From Schlegelella_A sp038234975 (GTDB lineage Bacteria; Pseudomonadota; Gammaproteobacteria; Burkholderiales; Burkholderiaceae_C): a DNA stretch of 41,320 bases. The stretch covers positions 1 through 41,320 of the forward strand of contig JBBSUK010000011.1 of the NCBI GenBank assembly GCA_038234975.1, in the 5' to 3' direction. A model generated the notes under the pieces. It was not told the origin of the DNA, searched no databases, and saw only the letters and a list, made by a program, of their open reading frames with translations. The position numbers and the translations under genes are program-made. Positions 27,531 through 35,697 of this stretch are shown here, in pieces; position 1 is the first letter of the stretch; each line of letters begins with the position of its first letter.

Positions 27531-28496
27531 ATGGTCCACCGCACGCTTGCCGCTGCCTCGCTTCTCCTCATGGCGGCGTTCGCCTCGCCGGCCCATGCCC
27601 AGGCCGATCGCCCGCCACTGCGCATCCTGGTCGGCTTTCCCGCCGGCGGCACGATCGACGTCGTCGCCCGGGTGCTCGCCGATCAGCTCAGGGCCGACCT
27701 CGGCGGCGTCGTCATCGTCGACAGCAAGCCCGGCGCCGGCGGACAGATCGCGGCGCAGGCGCTGAAGGCGGCGCCGCCAGACGGCCGGACGCTGCTGCTG
27801 AGCCCCGACCACACGATGGTGATGCTGCCGCTCACCGTCAAGTCGCCCGGGTTCGATCCGGCGGTCGACTTCGCGCCGGTCGGCCAGGTCGCGCGCTACC
27901 CGGGTGGCCTGGCGGTGTCGGCGAGCCTGCCGCCGCGCACGCTCGACGAGTTCTTCGCCTGGGCGCGCAGCCATCCGCAGCAGGCCAACGTCGGCGTGCC
28001 GGCGCCGGGCAGCATCCCGCAGTTCCTCGTCCACCTGCTGGCGCAGCAGGCGAAGGCGCCGCTCGTCTCGGTGCCGTATCGCGGCTCGGCGCCGATGCTG
28101 CAGGACCTGATCGGTGGCCAGCTCGCCTCGGGCACGACGGCGCTGGGCGATTTCGTCGAGTCGCACCAGGCCGGCCGCGTCCGCGTCGTCGCCGTGCTGG
28201 GCCCGAAGCGCTCGGCGGCGCTGCCCGACGTGCCGACCTTCGCCGAGCAGGGCGTGCGCATCGAGTGGGAGTACTGGCTCGGCCTGTTCGCCCGTGCCGA
28301 CACGCCGAAGGACGAGGTCGCACGCCTCAATGCCGCGCTCGGCCGCGCCCTCGCCAGGCCCGAGGTGAAGGAGCGGATGACGAAGATCGTCTTCGAGCCG
28401 GCGTTCGGCTCGCCCGACGAGCTGGGCCGGCTGGTCCGCGCCGGCACCGCCTACTGGGAGCCGATCGTCAAGTCGTCGGGCTGGACGCCGAAGTGA
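27531..28496 (+). CDS. Bug family tripartite tricarboxylate transporter substrate-binding protein
   Basis: 321-residue periplasmic solute receptor of the Bug/TctC family, hugely expanded in Burkholderiales. A signal peptide runs to about residue 24 (ASPAHAQ). The mature protein begins RPPLRILVGFPAGGTIDVVA, the typical first ligand-binding loop, followed by IVDSKPGAGGQIAAQALK, VSVPYRGSAPMLQDLIGGQL and the closing LVRAGTAYWEPIVKSSG. The ligand is unknown (usually a carboxylic acid or amide); no TctA/TctB membrane genes are adjacent. Its stop overlaps the GTG of the aspartate-dehydrogenase-like gene (GTGA at 28493-28496), which hints at a ligand related to that enzyme's pathway. Confidence 0.92.
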   Translation: MVHRTLAAASLLLMAAFASPAHAQADRPPLRILVGFPAGGTIDVVARVLADQLRADLGGVVIVDSKPGAGGQIAAQALKAAPPDGRTLLLSPDHTMVMLPLTVKSPGFDPAVDFAPVGQVARYPGGLAVSASLPPRTLDEFFAWARSHPQQANVGVPAPGSIPQFLVHLLAQQAKAPLVSVPYRGSAPMLQDLIGGQLASGTTALGDFVESHQAGRVRVVAVLGPKRSAALPDVPTFAEQGVRIEWEYWLGLFARADTPKDEVARLNAALGRALARPEVKERMTKIVFEPAFGSPDELGRLVRAGTAYWEPIVKSSGWTPK

Positions 28497-29322
28497 GCGA
28501 AGGTGCGCCGCCGCGCGCCGCGCGGCCGCGCATCGGTCTCATCGGCCACGGCTTCGTGGGCCGTGCCGTCTTCGACCGGTTGCGGCACGGGGCGCTCGCC
28601 GCATCGGCCGAGATCGCGTTCGTGCACAACCGCTCTGGCGCCGCGCTCGCCGATGTCCCGGAGCCGCTGCGCCTGGCGCGACTCGACGACTTCGAGTCGA
28701 CCGCGCCCGTGACCTCGTCGTCGAGATGGCGCACCCCGGGTACAGCGAGCGCTACGGCGAGCGCATCCTCGGCTGCTGCGACTACCTGCCGCTGTCCGTC
28801 ACGGCGCTTGCCGACGACGCGCTGCGCGAGCGCCTGCTCGCCGCAGCCGAAGCCGCGGGGACGACGCTCGCCGTGCCGCACGGCGCGCTGATGGGGCTCG
28901 ACAGCCTGCACGAGTGGCGGGCCGCCTGGGCGTCGGTGACGATCACCTTTCGCAAGCATCCGAGGAACATCGACTTCTCCGCCTCCGGCTTCGCCGTCGA
29001 GTCGATCCACGACGACACCGTGCTCTACGACGGCCCGGTGCGAGGCATCGCCCGGCTGTATCCGCGCAACGTCAACACGATGGTCACCTGCGCGCTCGCC
29101 ACGGTCGGGCTCGACCGGTGCCGCGCCCGATTCATCGCCTCGCCGACGCTGACGGTCGCCGTCGCCGAGGTCGAGGCGATCGGCAGCGACGGCTCGCGCC
29201 TGTCGATGCGCAAGGACCAGCCTGCCGAGGGCGTTTCCGGCACCGAGATGATCGAATCGCAGCTCGCCTCGATCCTGCGCGCCGCCACCGTCCGCCCGCC
29301 CGGCGGCATCGCCTTCGTCTAG
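28493..29322 (+). pseudogene. nadX: Aspartate dehydrogenase-like gene with a frameshift
   Basis: NAD(P)-dependent L-aspartate dehydrogenase-like oxidoreductase, read in two frames. Residues 1-72 begin at GTG 28493 with the Rossmann motif GLIGHGFVGRAVFDRL and end in DDFESTAP. Coding then continues one frame over from about 28711 as DLVVEMAHPGYSERYGERIL, through TLAVPHGALMGLDSL, RKHPRNIDF and LYPRNVNTMVTCALATVGL, to a stop at 29320-29322. One base appears to be missing near 28706-28711, inside CGCGCCCGTGACC; restoring it gives about 276 residues, close to the usual 265-270. Both halves keep family features with no other damage, so this is either a very recent mutation or a sequence error. The enzyme would make iminoaspartate for NAD synthesis or catabolise aspartate. 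Confidence 0.75.
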
Positions 29323-29337
29323 TCGCGCGCCGATCCC

Positions 29338-29343
29338 TACAAT
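29338..29343 (+). promoter_or_regulatory. Candidate -10 element of gshA
   Basis: TACAAT 40 bases before the gshA ATG, in the same CCCTACAATCC context as the metH promoter candidate. The -35 region is not convincing. Confidence 0.35.
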
Positions 29344-29382
29344 CCGCGCTCCCCGCCCCCACCTGGGCCGGGTCAGACCGCC

Positions 29383-30678
29383 ATGGTTCCCCACCTCATC
29401 ACCGCGCTCACCGGCCCGATCAACGAGCTGGAGCAGCGCATCCTCGAGTCGCTGCCGGCGATCGAGCGCTGGTTCCGGCTCGAATGGATGGAGCACACGC
29501 CACCGTTCTACACGTCGGTCGACCTGCGCAACGCCGGCTTCAAGCTGGCCCCGGTCGACACCAACCTGTATCCCGGCGGCTTCAACAACCTGACCGACGA
29601 CATGCTGCCGCTTGCCGTCCAGGCGGCGATGGCGGCGATCGAGAAGATCTGCCCCGAGGCGAAGAACCTGCTTCTCATCCCCGAGAAGCACACCCGCAAC
29701 TCGTTCTACCTCATGAACGTGCAGCGGCTGATCGAGATCTTCCAGCTCGCCGGCCTCAATGTGCGCCTGGGGTCGCTCGACAGTGCCATCACGACGCCGA
29801 CCGACGTGCTCCTGCCAGACGGCAGCAAGCTCACCGTCGAGCCGCTCGTTCGAACCGGCAACCGGCTCGGGCTGAAGAACTTCGACCCCTGCACGATCCT
29901 GCTCAACAACGACCTGTCGTCGGGCGTGCCGCCGATCCTGGAGAACCTGCACGAGCAGTACCTGCTGCCGCCGCTGCACGCCGGCTGGGCGGTTCGGCGC
30001 AAGACCAACCACTTCGCCGCCTACGAGGAGGTTGCCAAGAAGTTCTCCAAGCTGCTCGGCATGGACCCGTGGCTCATCAACCCGATGTATGCGCGCTGCG
30101 GCGAAGTCGACTTCGCCAGCGGCGAGGGCGCCGACTGCCTGACGAGCAACGCCGAGACGCTGCTCGGCAAGATCCGCCGCAAGTACAAGGAATACGGCAT
30201 CCAGGAGAAGCCGTTCGTCATCGTCAAGGCCGACGCCGGCACCTACGGCATGGGCATCATGACGGTGCGCGATCCGAAGGAGCTCGCCGACATCAACCGG
30301 CGCACGCGCAACAAGATGAGCGTCATCAAGGACGGCCAGTCCGTCACCGAGGTGATCCTCCAGGAAGGCGTGCCGACCTACGAGCGCGTGAACGAGTCGG
30401 TCGCCGAGCCGGTCGTCTACATGATCGACCGCTACGTCGTCGGCGGCTTCTACCGCGTCAACCCCGAGCGCGGCAACGACGAGAACCTGAACTCGCCGGG
30501 CGCCAGCTTCGTGCCGCTCGCCTTCGCCGGCTCCACCCAACTGCCCAAGCCTGGCGTCAAGCCCGGTGCCAGCGCGCCGAACCGGTTCTACATGTACGGC
30601 GTGATCGCCCGCCTGGCGATGGTGGCGGCGAGCTACGAGCTCGAGGCGACCGACCCCAATGCGGAGATCTACGACTAG
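29383..30678 (+). CDS. gshA: Glutamate-cysteine ligase, betaproteobacterial type
   Basis: 431-residue cytosolic enzyme forming gamma-glutamylcysteine, the first step of glutathione synthesis. It belongs to the family first described in Acidithiobacillus-type bacteria (TIGR02049-like) and not to the E. coli GshA fold. Marks: MVPHLITALTGPINELEQRI at the start, VDTNLYPGGFNNLTDD near 58-73, LIPEKHTRNSFYLMNVQRL, VIVKADAGTYGMGIMTV (ATP-grasp-like loop) near 285, and the end SYELEATDPNAEIYD. Start ATG 29383 fits the family N-terminus. Followed by kup and then gshB in the same direction. Confidence 0.94.
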   Translation: MVPHLITALTGPINELEQRILESLPAIERWFRLEWMEHTPPFYTSVDLRNAGFKLAPVDTNLYPGGFNNLTDDMLPLAVQAAMAAIEKICPEAKNLLLIPEKHTRNSFYLMNVQRLIEIFQLAGLNVRLGSLDSAITTPTDVLLPDGSKLTVEPLVRTGNRLGLKNFDPCTILLNNDLSSGVPPILENLHEQYLLPPLHAGWAVRRKTNHFAAYEEVAKKFSKLLGMDPWLINPMYARCGEVDFASGEGADCLTSNAETLLGKIRRKYKEYGIQEKPFVIVKADAGTYGMGIMTVRDPKELADINRRTRNKMSVIKDGQSVTEVILQEGVPTYERVNESVAEPVVYMIDRYVVGGFYRVNPERGNDENLNSPGASFVPLAFAGSTQLPKPGVKPGASAPNRFYMYGVIARLAMVAASYELEATDPNAEIYD

Positions 30679-30742
30679 GCGTCGTCCTCGACGGTTCCAC
30701 GCCGGCCGCGTCAGCGGTCTCACCGACGCACAATAGCCGGCT

Positions 30743-30756
30743 CCCGGCGCGCCGGG
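30743..30756 (+). other. Palindrome in the kup leader
   Basis: CCCGGCGCGCCGGG, a perfect 14-base palindrome ending six bases before the kup start codon. In mRNA it could form a hairpin that hides the ribosome-binding region; no clear ribosome site is otherwise visible. A CACAAT hexamer about 30 bases upstream of the ATG (near 30729) may be a -10. Confidence 0.3.
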
Positions 30757-30762
30757 CATCCG

Positions 30763-32658
30763 ATGGCCGCGCTGCAGCCCCCCGTGACCTCCGACCGCTC
30801 CGCCTCCAGCCTCGTCGCCCTGACGATCGGCGCCATCGGCGTCGTCTACGGCGACATCGGCACGAGCCCGCTCTATGCGCTCAAGGAGGTGTTCGCCGAC
30901 GGCCACGTGCCGCTGACGGAGGGCAACATCTACGGCGTGCTGTCGCTGGTGTTCTGGACGATCACGGTCATCGTCTCGGTCAAGTACGTCGTGCTCATCC
31001 TGCGCGCCGACAACCACGGCGAGGGCGGCCTGATCGCGATGCTGGCGCTCGCCTCGTCGGCCGTGCGCGACCGGCCGGCGCTGCGTCGAAGGCTGATGTT
31101 CGTCGGCATCTTCGGCACCGCGATCTTCTTCGGCGACGGCGTCATCACGCCGGCGATCTCGGTGCTGTCGGCGGTAGAGGGCCTCGAGGTCGCCGCGCCG
31201 GGCCTGGCGCGCTGGGTGGTGCCGATCACGCTGGTCGTGCTGACGGGGCTGTTCGTCTTCCAGCGCCATGGCACGACGCGCGTCGGCAAGCTGTTCGGGC
31301 CGGTCATGGTGCTGTGGTTCCTCGTCCTCGCCGGGCTCGGCCTGATGCACATCGCCGACAACCCGGCGATCCTGAAGGCGCTGTCGCCGCACCACGCGCT
31401 GCTCTTCCTGTTCGTCCACCCTGGGGTCGCCTTCGTCGCCCTCGGTGCGGTGGTGCTGTGCGTCACCGGGGCGGAGGCGCTCTACGCCGACATGGGCCAC
31501 TTCGGCAAGCGGCCGATCCGCATCGCCTGGTTCGGCATGGCGATGCCCGCGCTGGTGCTCAACTACTTCGGCCAGGGGGCGATGCTGCTCGACTACCCGC
31601 AGAAGGTCACCAACCCGTTCTACGAGATGGCGCCGGGCTGGGCGCTGTACCCGCTCGTGGTCCTCGCCACCTTCGCCACGGTCATCGCTTCCCAGGCGCT
31701 CATCACGGCGGCGTTCTCTGTCACCAAGCAGGCGATCCAGCTCGGCTACCTGCCGCGGCTGCGCATCCAGCACACCTCCGAGAAGGAGACAGGCCAGGTC
31801 TACGTGCCGTTCGTCAACTGGGGGCTGTTCGTCGGCATCGTCGTCGCGGTCGTGCTGTTCGGGTCGAGCGGCAAGCTCGCCGCCGCCTACGGCATCACCG
31901 TCACCATCGACATGCTGATCACGACGACGATGACGTTCTTCGTCGTCCGATACGCGTGGAAGTTTCCGTGGGCGCTCGCGATCCTGGCGACGGGCTTCTT
32001 TTTCATCATCGACTTCGCCTTCCTCGCCGCCAACGCCGGCAAGGTGGTCGACGGCGGCTGGTTCCCGCTGCTGATCGGCGCGGCGATGTTCACCCTCATG
32101 ATGACCTGGAAGGAAGGCAGGCGGCTGCTCGCCGACAGCCTCAGGTCCGACGCGCTCGACCTCAAGGGCTTCCTCGAATCGGTCTTCACCGCGCCGCCGG
32201 CGCGCGTTCCCGGAACCGCCGTCTTCCTCGTCAGCGACCAGGGCATGACGCCGAACGCGCTGCTGCACAACCTCAAGCACAACAAGGTGCTGCACGAGCG
32301 CAACCTGTTCTGCACGGTGCGGCAGCACGAGGTGCCGTGGATCGTGCCGGCCAAGCGCGCCGCGATCGAGCCGCTCGGCAACGACTGCTGGCAGGTGACG
32401 CTGCACTTCGGCTTCAAGGACGAGCCGGACGTGCCGGCCGCGCTGGAGAAGCTGCGCGCGAGCGGCTGCGAAGTCGAAGCGATGGACACGTCGTATTTCC
32501 TGTCGCGCGAGATCGTCGTGCCGACGTTCGGCGGCGGCATGGCATCGTGGCGCGAGAAGCTCTTCGCCAGCATGCACCGCAACGCCGCGGCTGCCGCCGA
32601 CTTCCTGAGCCTGCCGACCAACCGCGTCGTCGAGCTCGGCTCGAAAGTCGAGATATGA
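30763..32658 (+). CDS. kup: Potassium uptake protein Kup
   Basis: 631-residue KUP/HAK/KT-family K+:H+ symporter of the inner membrane. The family opening TIGAIGVVYGDIGTSPLYAL lies at about residues 21-40. Then follow twelve membrane helices to about residue 450 (FGDGVITPAISVLSAVEGL, GAEALYADMGHFGK, LNYFGQGAML), and a cytosolic C-terminal domain (about 460-631) with GTAVFLVSDQGMTPNALLHN. Length is normal. Located between gshA and gshB; a link between potassium and glutathione is known for K+ efflux systems, but here may be only conserved neighbourhood. Confidence 0.95.
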   Translation: MAALQPPVTSDRSASSLVALTIGAIGVVYGDIGTSPLYALKEVFADGHVPLTEGNIYGVLSLVFWTITVIVSVKYVVLILRADNHGEGGLIAMLALASSAVRDRPALRRRLMFVGIFGTAIFFGDGVITPAISVLSAVEGLEVAAPGLARWVVPITLVVLTGLFVFQRHGTTRVGKLFGPVMVLWFLVLAGLGLMHIADNPAILKALSPHHALLFLFVHPGVAFVALGAVVLCVTGAEALYADMGHFGKRPIRIAWFGMAMPALVLNYFGQGAMLLDYPQKVTNPFYEMAPGWALYPLVVLATFATVIASQALITAAFSVTKQAIQLGYLPRLRIQHTSEKETGQVYVPFVNWGLFVGIVVAVVLFGSSGKLAAAYGITVTIDMLITTTMTFFVVRYAWKFPWALAILATGFFFIIDFAFLAANAGKVVDGGWFPLLIGAAMFTLMMTWKEGRRLLADSLRSDALDLKGFLESVFTAPPARVPGTAVFLVSDQGMTPNALLHNLKHNKVLHERNLFCTVRQHEVPWIVPAKRAAIEPLGNDCWQVTLHFGFKDEPDVPAALEKLRASGCEVEAMDTSYFLSREIVVPTFGGGMASWREKLFASMHRNAAAAADFLSLPTNRVVELGSKVEI

Positions 32659-32749
32659 AGCCCCCACGCTTGCGGCTGCGCCGCTGCGCTGCCCCCCGGG
32701 GGGGCGCGGCCGGGCTTGGGAGCGGCCCGGCGCCCGGCCGGAGGCCGCC
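32658..32749. repeat. GC-rich intergenic repeat of Burkholderiales type
   Basis: The whole 91-base gap between kup and gshB consists of a GC-rich module: AAGCCCCCACGCTTGCGG, a run resembling GCTGCGCCGCTGCGCTG, the inverted repeat CCCCCCGGGGGGG at about 32692-32704, then GCGGCCGGGCTTGGGAGCGG and CGGCGCCCGGCCGG. From memory this resembles a dispersed intergenic element seen in Rubrivivax/Leptothrix/Acidovorax-type genomes; I cannot search for copies. It can fold strongly and may act as a terminator or mRNA stabiliser between the two genes. It also replaces any ordinary ribosome site: GGAGGCCGCC directly before the gshB ATG supplies GGAGG. Confidence 0.55.
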
Positions 32750-33724
32750 ATGAAGCTGCTGTTTGTCGCCGACCCGCTGGAGTCGTTCAACGTCAAGAAA
32801 GACTCCACCTACGCGATGATGCGGGAGGCACAGCGGCGCGGGCACGCGATCCTCGCCTGCTGCGCGAGCGACCTGGTCTGGGCCCGCGGCGGTCGCGTCG
32901 AGGCGCACGTGCGCGAGATCGTGCTCGCGGACGAGGCGAGGGCCTCGGGGGCGCCCTGGTTCCGCGAGACGACGAGCCCCGCATCGCGCCCGCGCGCGGC
33001 GCTCGCCGACCTCGACGCCGTGCTCATGCGCAAGGACCCGCCGTTCGACAGCGAGTACTTCTACGCCACGCACCTGCTCGAGCAGGCCGAGCGCGAAGGT
33101 GCGCGCGTGTTCAACAAGCCGCGGGCGCTGCGCGACCACCCGGAGAAGCTCGCCATCCTCGAGTTCCCCGAGCACATCGGGCCGACGCTCGTCAGCCGCG
33201 ACCCCGCCGAGCTGAAGCGCTTCCACGCCGAGCACGGCGACGTCATCTACAAGCCGCTCGACGGCATGGGCGGCACCGGCATTTTCCGGGTCGGCGCCGA
33301 CGCGATGAACCTCGGCGTCATCGTCGAGACGCTCAACGCGGGCGGCCGGCACACCGTCATGGCGCAGAAGTTCCTGCCGCGGATCCGCGAAGGCGACAAG
33401 CGCGTGCTCGTCATCGCCGGCGAGCCGGTGCCTTTCGTGCTCGCCCGGATCCCGCAGGGCGGCGAGGTGCGCGGCAACCTCGCCGCGGGCGGCAAGGGCG
33501 TGGCGCAGCCGCTCTCGCCGGGCGACCGTGCCATCGCCGAGGCGATCGGGCCGGTGCTGGCCGCGCGCGGGCTGCTGCTGATCGGGCTCGACGTCATCGG
33601 CGACAGGCTCACCGAGATCAACGTCACCAGCCCGACGTGCTTCCAGGAGATCGCCGACCAGGCCGGCTTCGACGTCGCGGCGCGCTTCGTCGACGCGCTG
33701 GAGGCGGAGTTGCGCGCGGGCTGA
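32750..33724 (+). CDS. gshB: Glutathione synthetase
   Basis: 324-residue ATP-grasp enzyme joining glycine to gamma-glutamylcysteine, second step of glutathione synthesis. Marks: MKLLFVADPLESFNVKKDST at the N-terminus, VLMRKDPPFDSEYFYATHLL near 88-107, the ATP-binding loop YKPLDGMGGTGIFRV near 168, IRNL-type RGNLAAGGKG near 245, and the metal-binding end EINVTSPTCFQEI near 287-299. Start ATG 32750 sits seven bases after GGAGG. Completes the pathway begun by gshA 2 kb upstream. Confidence 0.96.
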   Translation: MKLLFVADPLESFNVKKDSTYAMMREAQRRGHAILACCASDLVWARGGRVEAHVREIVLADEARASGAPWFRETTSPASRPRAALADLDAVLMRKDPPFDSEYFYATHLLEQAEREGARVFNKPRALRDHPEKLAILEFPEHIGPTLVSRDPAELKRFHAEHGDVIYKPLDGMGGTGIFRVGADAMNLGVIVETLNAGGRHTVMAQKFLPRIREGDKRVLVIAGEPVPFVLARIPQGGEVRGNLAAGGKGVAQPLSPGDRAIAEAIGPVLAARGLLLIGLDVIGDRLTEINVTSPTCFQEIADQAGFDVAARFVDALEAELRAG

Positions 33725-33749
33725 CCCCCTGTCGCCGGGGCCGACGCCG

Positions 33750-33755
33750 GATAAT
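33750..33755 (+). promoter_or_regulatory. Candidate -10 element of uup, near-leaderless
   Basis: GATAAT ends 14 bases before the ATG at 33770. Transcription would start about 6-8 bases before the start codon, and no ribosome site is visible (GCACCCTCGTCC before ATG). Same design as the metH start. Confidence 0.35.
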
Positions 33756-33769
33756 GCGCACCCTCGTCC

Positions 33770-35671
33770 ATGGCCATCGTCTCCCTCTCCGACGCTCAGC
33801 TCGCCTACGGTCACGTCGCGCTGCTCGACCACGCCGCGTTCTCGCTCGAGGCCGGTGAGCGGGTCGGGCTGATCGGCCGCAACGGCACCGGCAAGTCGTC
33901 GCTGATGAAGGTCATCGCCGCCGTCGAGCAGCTCGACGACGGTGTCGTTCAACGCACGCAGGGCCTGCGCCTGGCGTGGGTGTCGCAGGAGCCGACGCTC
34001 GACGCCGGCGCGACGGTGTTCGATGCGGTGAGCGCAGGCGTCGCCGAGGCGAAGGCGGTGCGCGAGCGCTACGAGCAGCACGACAGCAGCGTCGGCGCCG
34101 ACGAGCTCGATGCGCTCCAGGCGCGGATCGAGACGCTCGACGCCTGGACGTGGGAGCAGCGCGTGGAGGCGACGATCGCGCGGCTGTCGCTCGACCCTTC
34201 GGCGCGCGTCGGCGCGCTTTCCGGCGGCACGCGCAAACGCGTCGCGCTCGGCCAGGCGCTGGTCGCCGTTCCCGACGTGCTGCTCCTCGACGAGCCGACC
34301 AACCACCTCGACTTCGACGCCATCGCCTGGCTGGAAGAGCTGCTGCAGGGTTTTCGCGGCGCGAGCGTCTTCGTCACCCACGACCGGGCATTCCTCGACG
34401 CGGTCGCCACCCGCATCGTCGAGCTCGACCGCGGCAAGCTCGCCAGCTACCCGGGCAACTTCGCCGCCTACGAAGCGCGCAAGGCAGACGAGCTTGCGGC
34501 CGAGGCGCTGGCCTCGGCGCGCGCCGACAAGATGCTCGCCGCGGAAGAGGTGTGGATACGCAAGGGCGTCGAGGCGCGGCGCACGCGCTCGGTGTCGCGC
34601 GTGCAGCGGCTCGACACGTTGCGCACGCAGCGGCGGGCCCGCCGCGAGTCGCTCGGGCAAGCGAAGCTCGCCGCGGATTCGGGCCTGTCCAGCGGCAAGA
34701 TCGTCGCCGAGCTGCGCGACGTGTCGTTTGCCTTCCCCGGTGCGCCCCCGGTCGTGCGCGACTTCTCGGCGACCATCCTGCGCGGCGACAAGGTCGGCCT
34801 CATCGGCCCGAACGGCGTCGGCAAGACGACGCTGCTGCGGCTCGTGCTCGGCGAGCTCGAACCGACGGCGGGCCACGTCCGCCGCGGCACGCGCCTGCAG
34901 GTCGCCTACTTCGACCAGCTGCGGGCCGGCCTCGACCTGAACGCGACGCTCGTCGAGAGCATCAGCCCGGGCAGCGAGTGGATCGAGACGGCGGCCGGCC
35001 GCAAGCACGTGATGAGCTACCTGAGCGACTTCCTGTTTTCGCCCGAGCGCGCCAACGCACCGCTGTCGACGCTCTCCGGCGGCGAGCGCAACCGGGTGCT
35101 GCTCGCGCGGCTGCTCGCGCTGCCGGCCAACGTGCTGGTGCTCGACGAGCCGACCAACGACCTCGACATCGACACGCTCGAGCTGCTCGAGGAGATGCTG
35201 CAGCGCTACGCCGGCACCGTGTTTCTCGTCAGCCACGACCGGCGCTTCCTCGACGACGTGGTCACCAGCACGATCGCCTGGGAGGGCGACGCGTCGCCCG
35301 GCCGGTGGCGCGAGTACGAAGGCGGCTGGAGCGACTGGAAGGCGCAGCGGGCGCGGGCCGAGGGCTTGCGCGTCGCGTCGGTGCCGGCGCCCGCATCGAA
35401 GCCGGTGGCGGCACCGGCTGCAGCTCCGTCCGTTGCCGCGCCCACCACCGGCAAGCGCCTCGGCTACAAGGATCAGCGCGAGCTCGATGCCCTGCCCGAT
35501 CGCATCGAGGCGCTCGAGCTCGAACAGAAGGAGCTGACGCTGCTCCTCGCCAGCGCCGAGCTCTACGCCGAGGACCCGGCACGCGCCGAAACGGCGCAGA
35601 TGCGGTTTGCGCATCTCGAGGCCGAGCTCGACACGGCGCTGGCCCGATGGGAGCAGCTTGCTTCGCGCTGA
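33770..35671 (+). CDS. uup: ABC-F family ATPase Uup
   Basis: 633-residue soluble ABC-F protein with two ATPase cassettes and no membrane domain. First cassette: Walker A GRNGTGKSS near 36-44, signature LSGGTRKRVAL, Walker B VLLLDEPTNHLD. Second: GPNGVGKTT near 346, signature LSGGERNRVLL, VLVLDEPTNDLDID. The linker between them (about 235-300) is charged and helical, as in ABC-F proteins that touch the ribosome. After an Ala/Pro stretch (about 545-565), a C-terminal coiled coil (about 570-633, beginning KRLGYKDQRELDALPDRIE) marks the Uup subfamily, which binds branched DNA and affects transposon excision and ribosomes. First of five same-strand genes, 26 bases before the EamA gene. Confidence 0.94.
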   Translation: MAIVSLSDAQLAYGHVALLDHAAFSLEAGERVGLIGRNGTGKSSLMKVIAAVEQLDDGVVQRTQGLRLAWVSQEPTLDAGATVFDAVSAGVAEAKAVRERYEQHDSSVGADELDALQARIETLDAWTWEQRVEATIARLSLDPSARVGALSGGTRKRVALGQALVAVPDVLLLDEPTNHLDFDAIAWLEELLQGFRGASVFVTHDRAFLDAVATRIVELDRGKLASYPGNFAAYEARKADELAAEALASARADKMLAAEEVWIRKGVEARRTRSVSRVQRLDTLRTQRRARRESLGQAKLAADSGLSSGKIVAELRDVSFAFPGAPPVVRDFSATILRGDKVGLIGPNGVGKTTLLRLVLGELEPTAGHVRRGTRLQVAYFDQLRAGLDLNATLVESISPGSEWIETAAGRKHVMSYLSDFLFSPERANAPLSTLSGGERNRVLLARLLALPANVLVLDEPTNDLDIDTLELLEEMLQRYAGTVFLVSHDRRFLDDVVTSTIAWEGDASPGRWREYEGGWSDWKAQRARAEGLRVASVPAPASKPVAAPAAAPSVAAPTTGKRLGYKDQRELDALPDRIEALELEQKELTLLLASAELYAEDPARAETAQMRFAHLEAELDTALARWEQLASR

Positions 35672-35697
35672 ACGCGCTGCGGACGCATTTCCCGCCC

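Noticed and set aside
28468..32808. 1446-codon open frame on the minus strand
   Set aside because: It lies opposite nadX, gshA and kup, has a low-complexity Arg/Asp/Val/Gly/His-rich translation and no family features. It is a shadow produced by high GC and codon bias.
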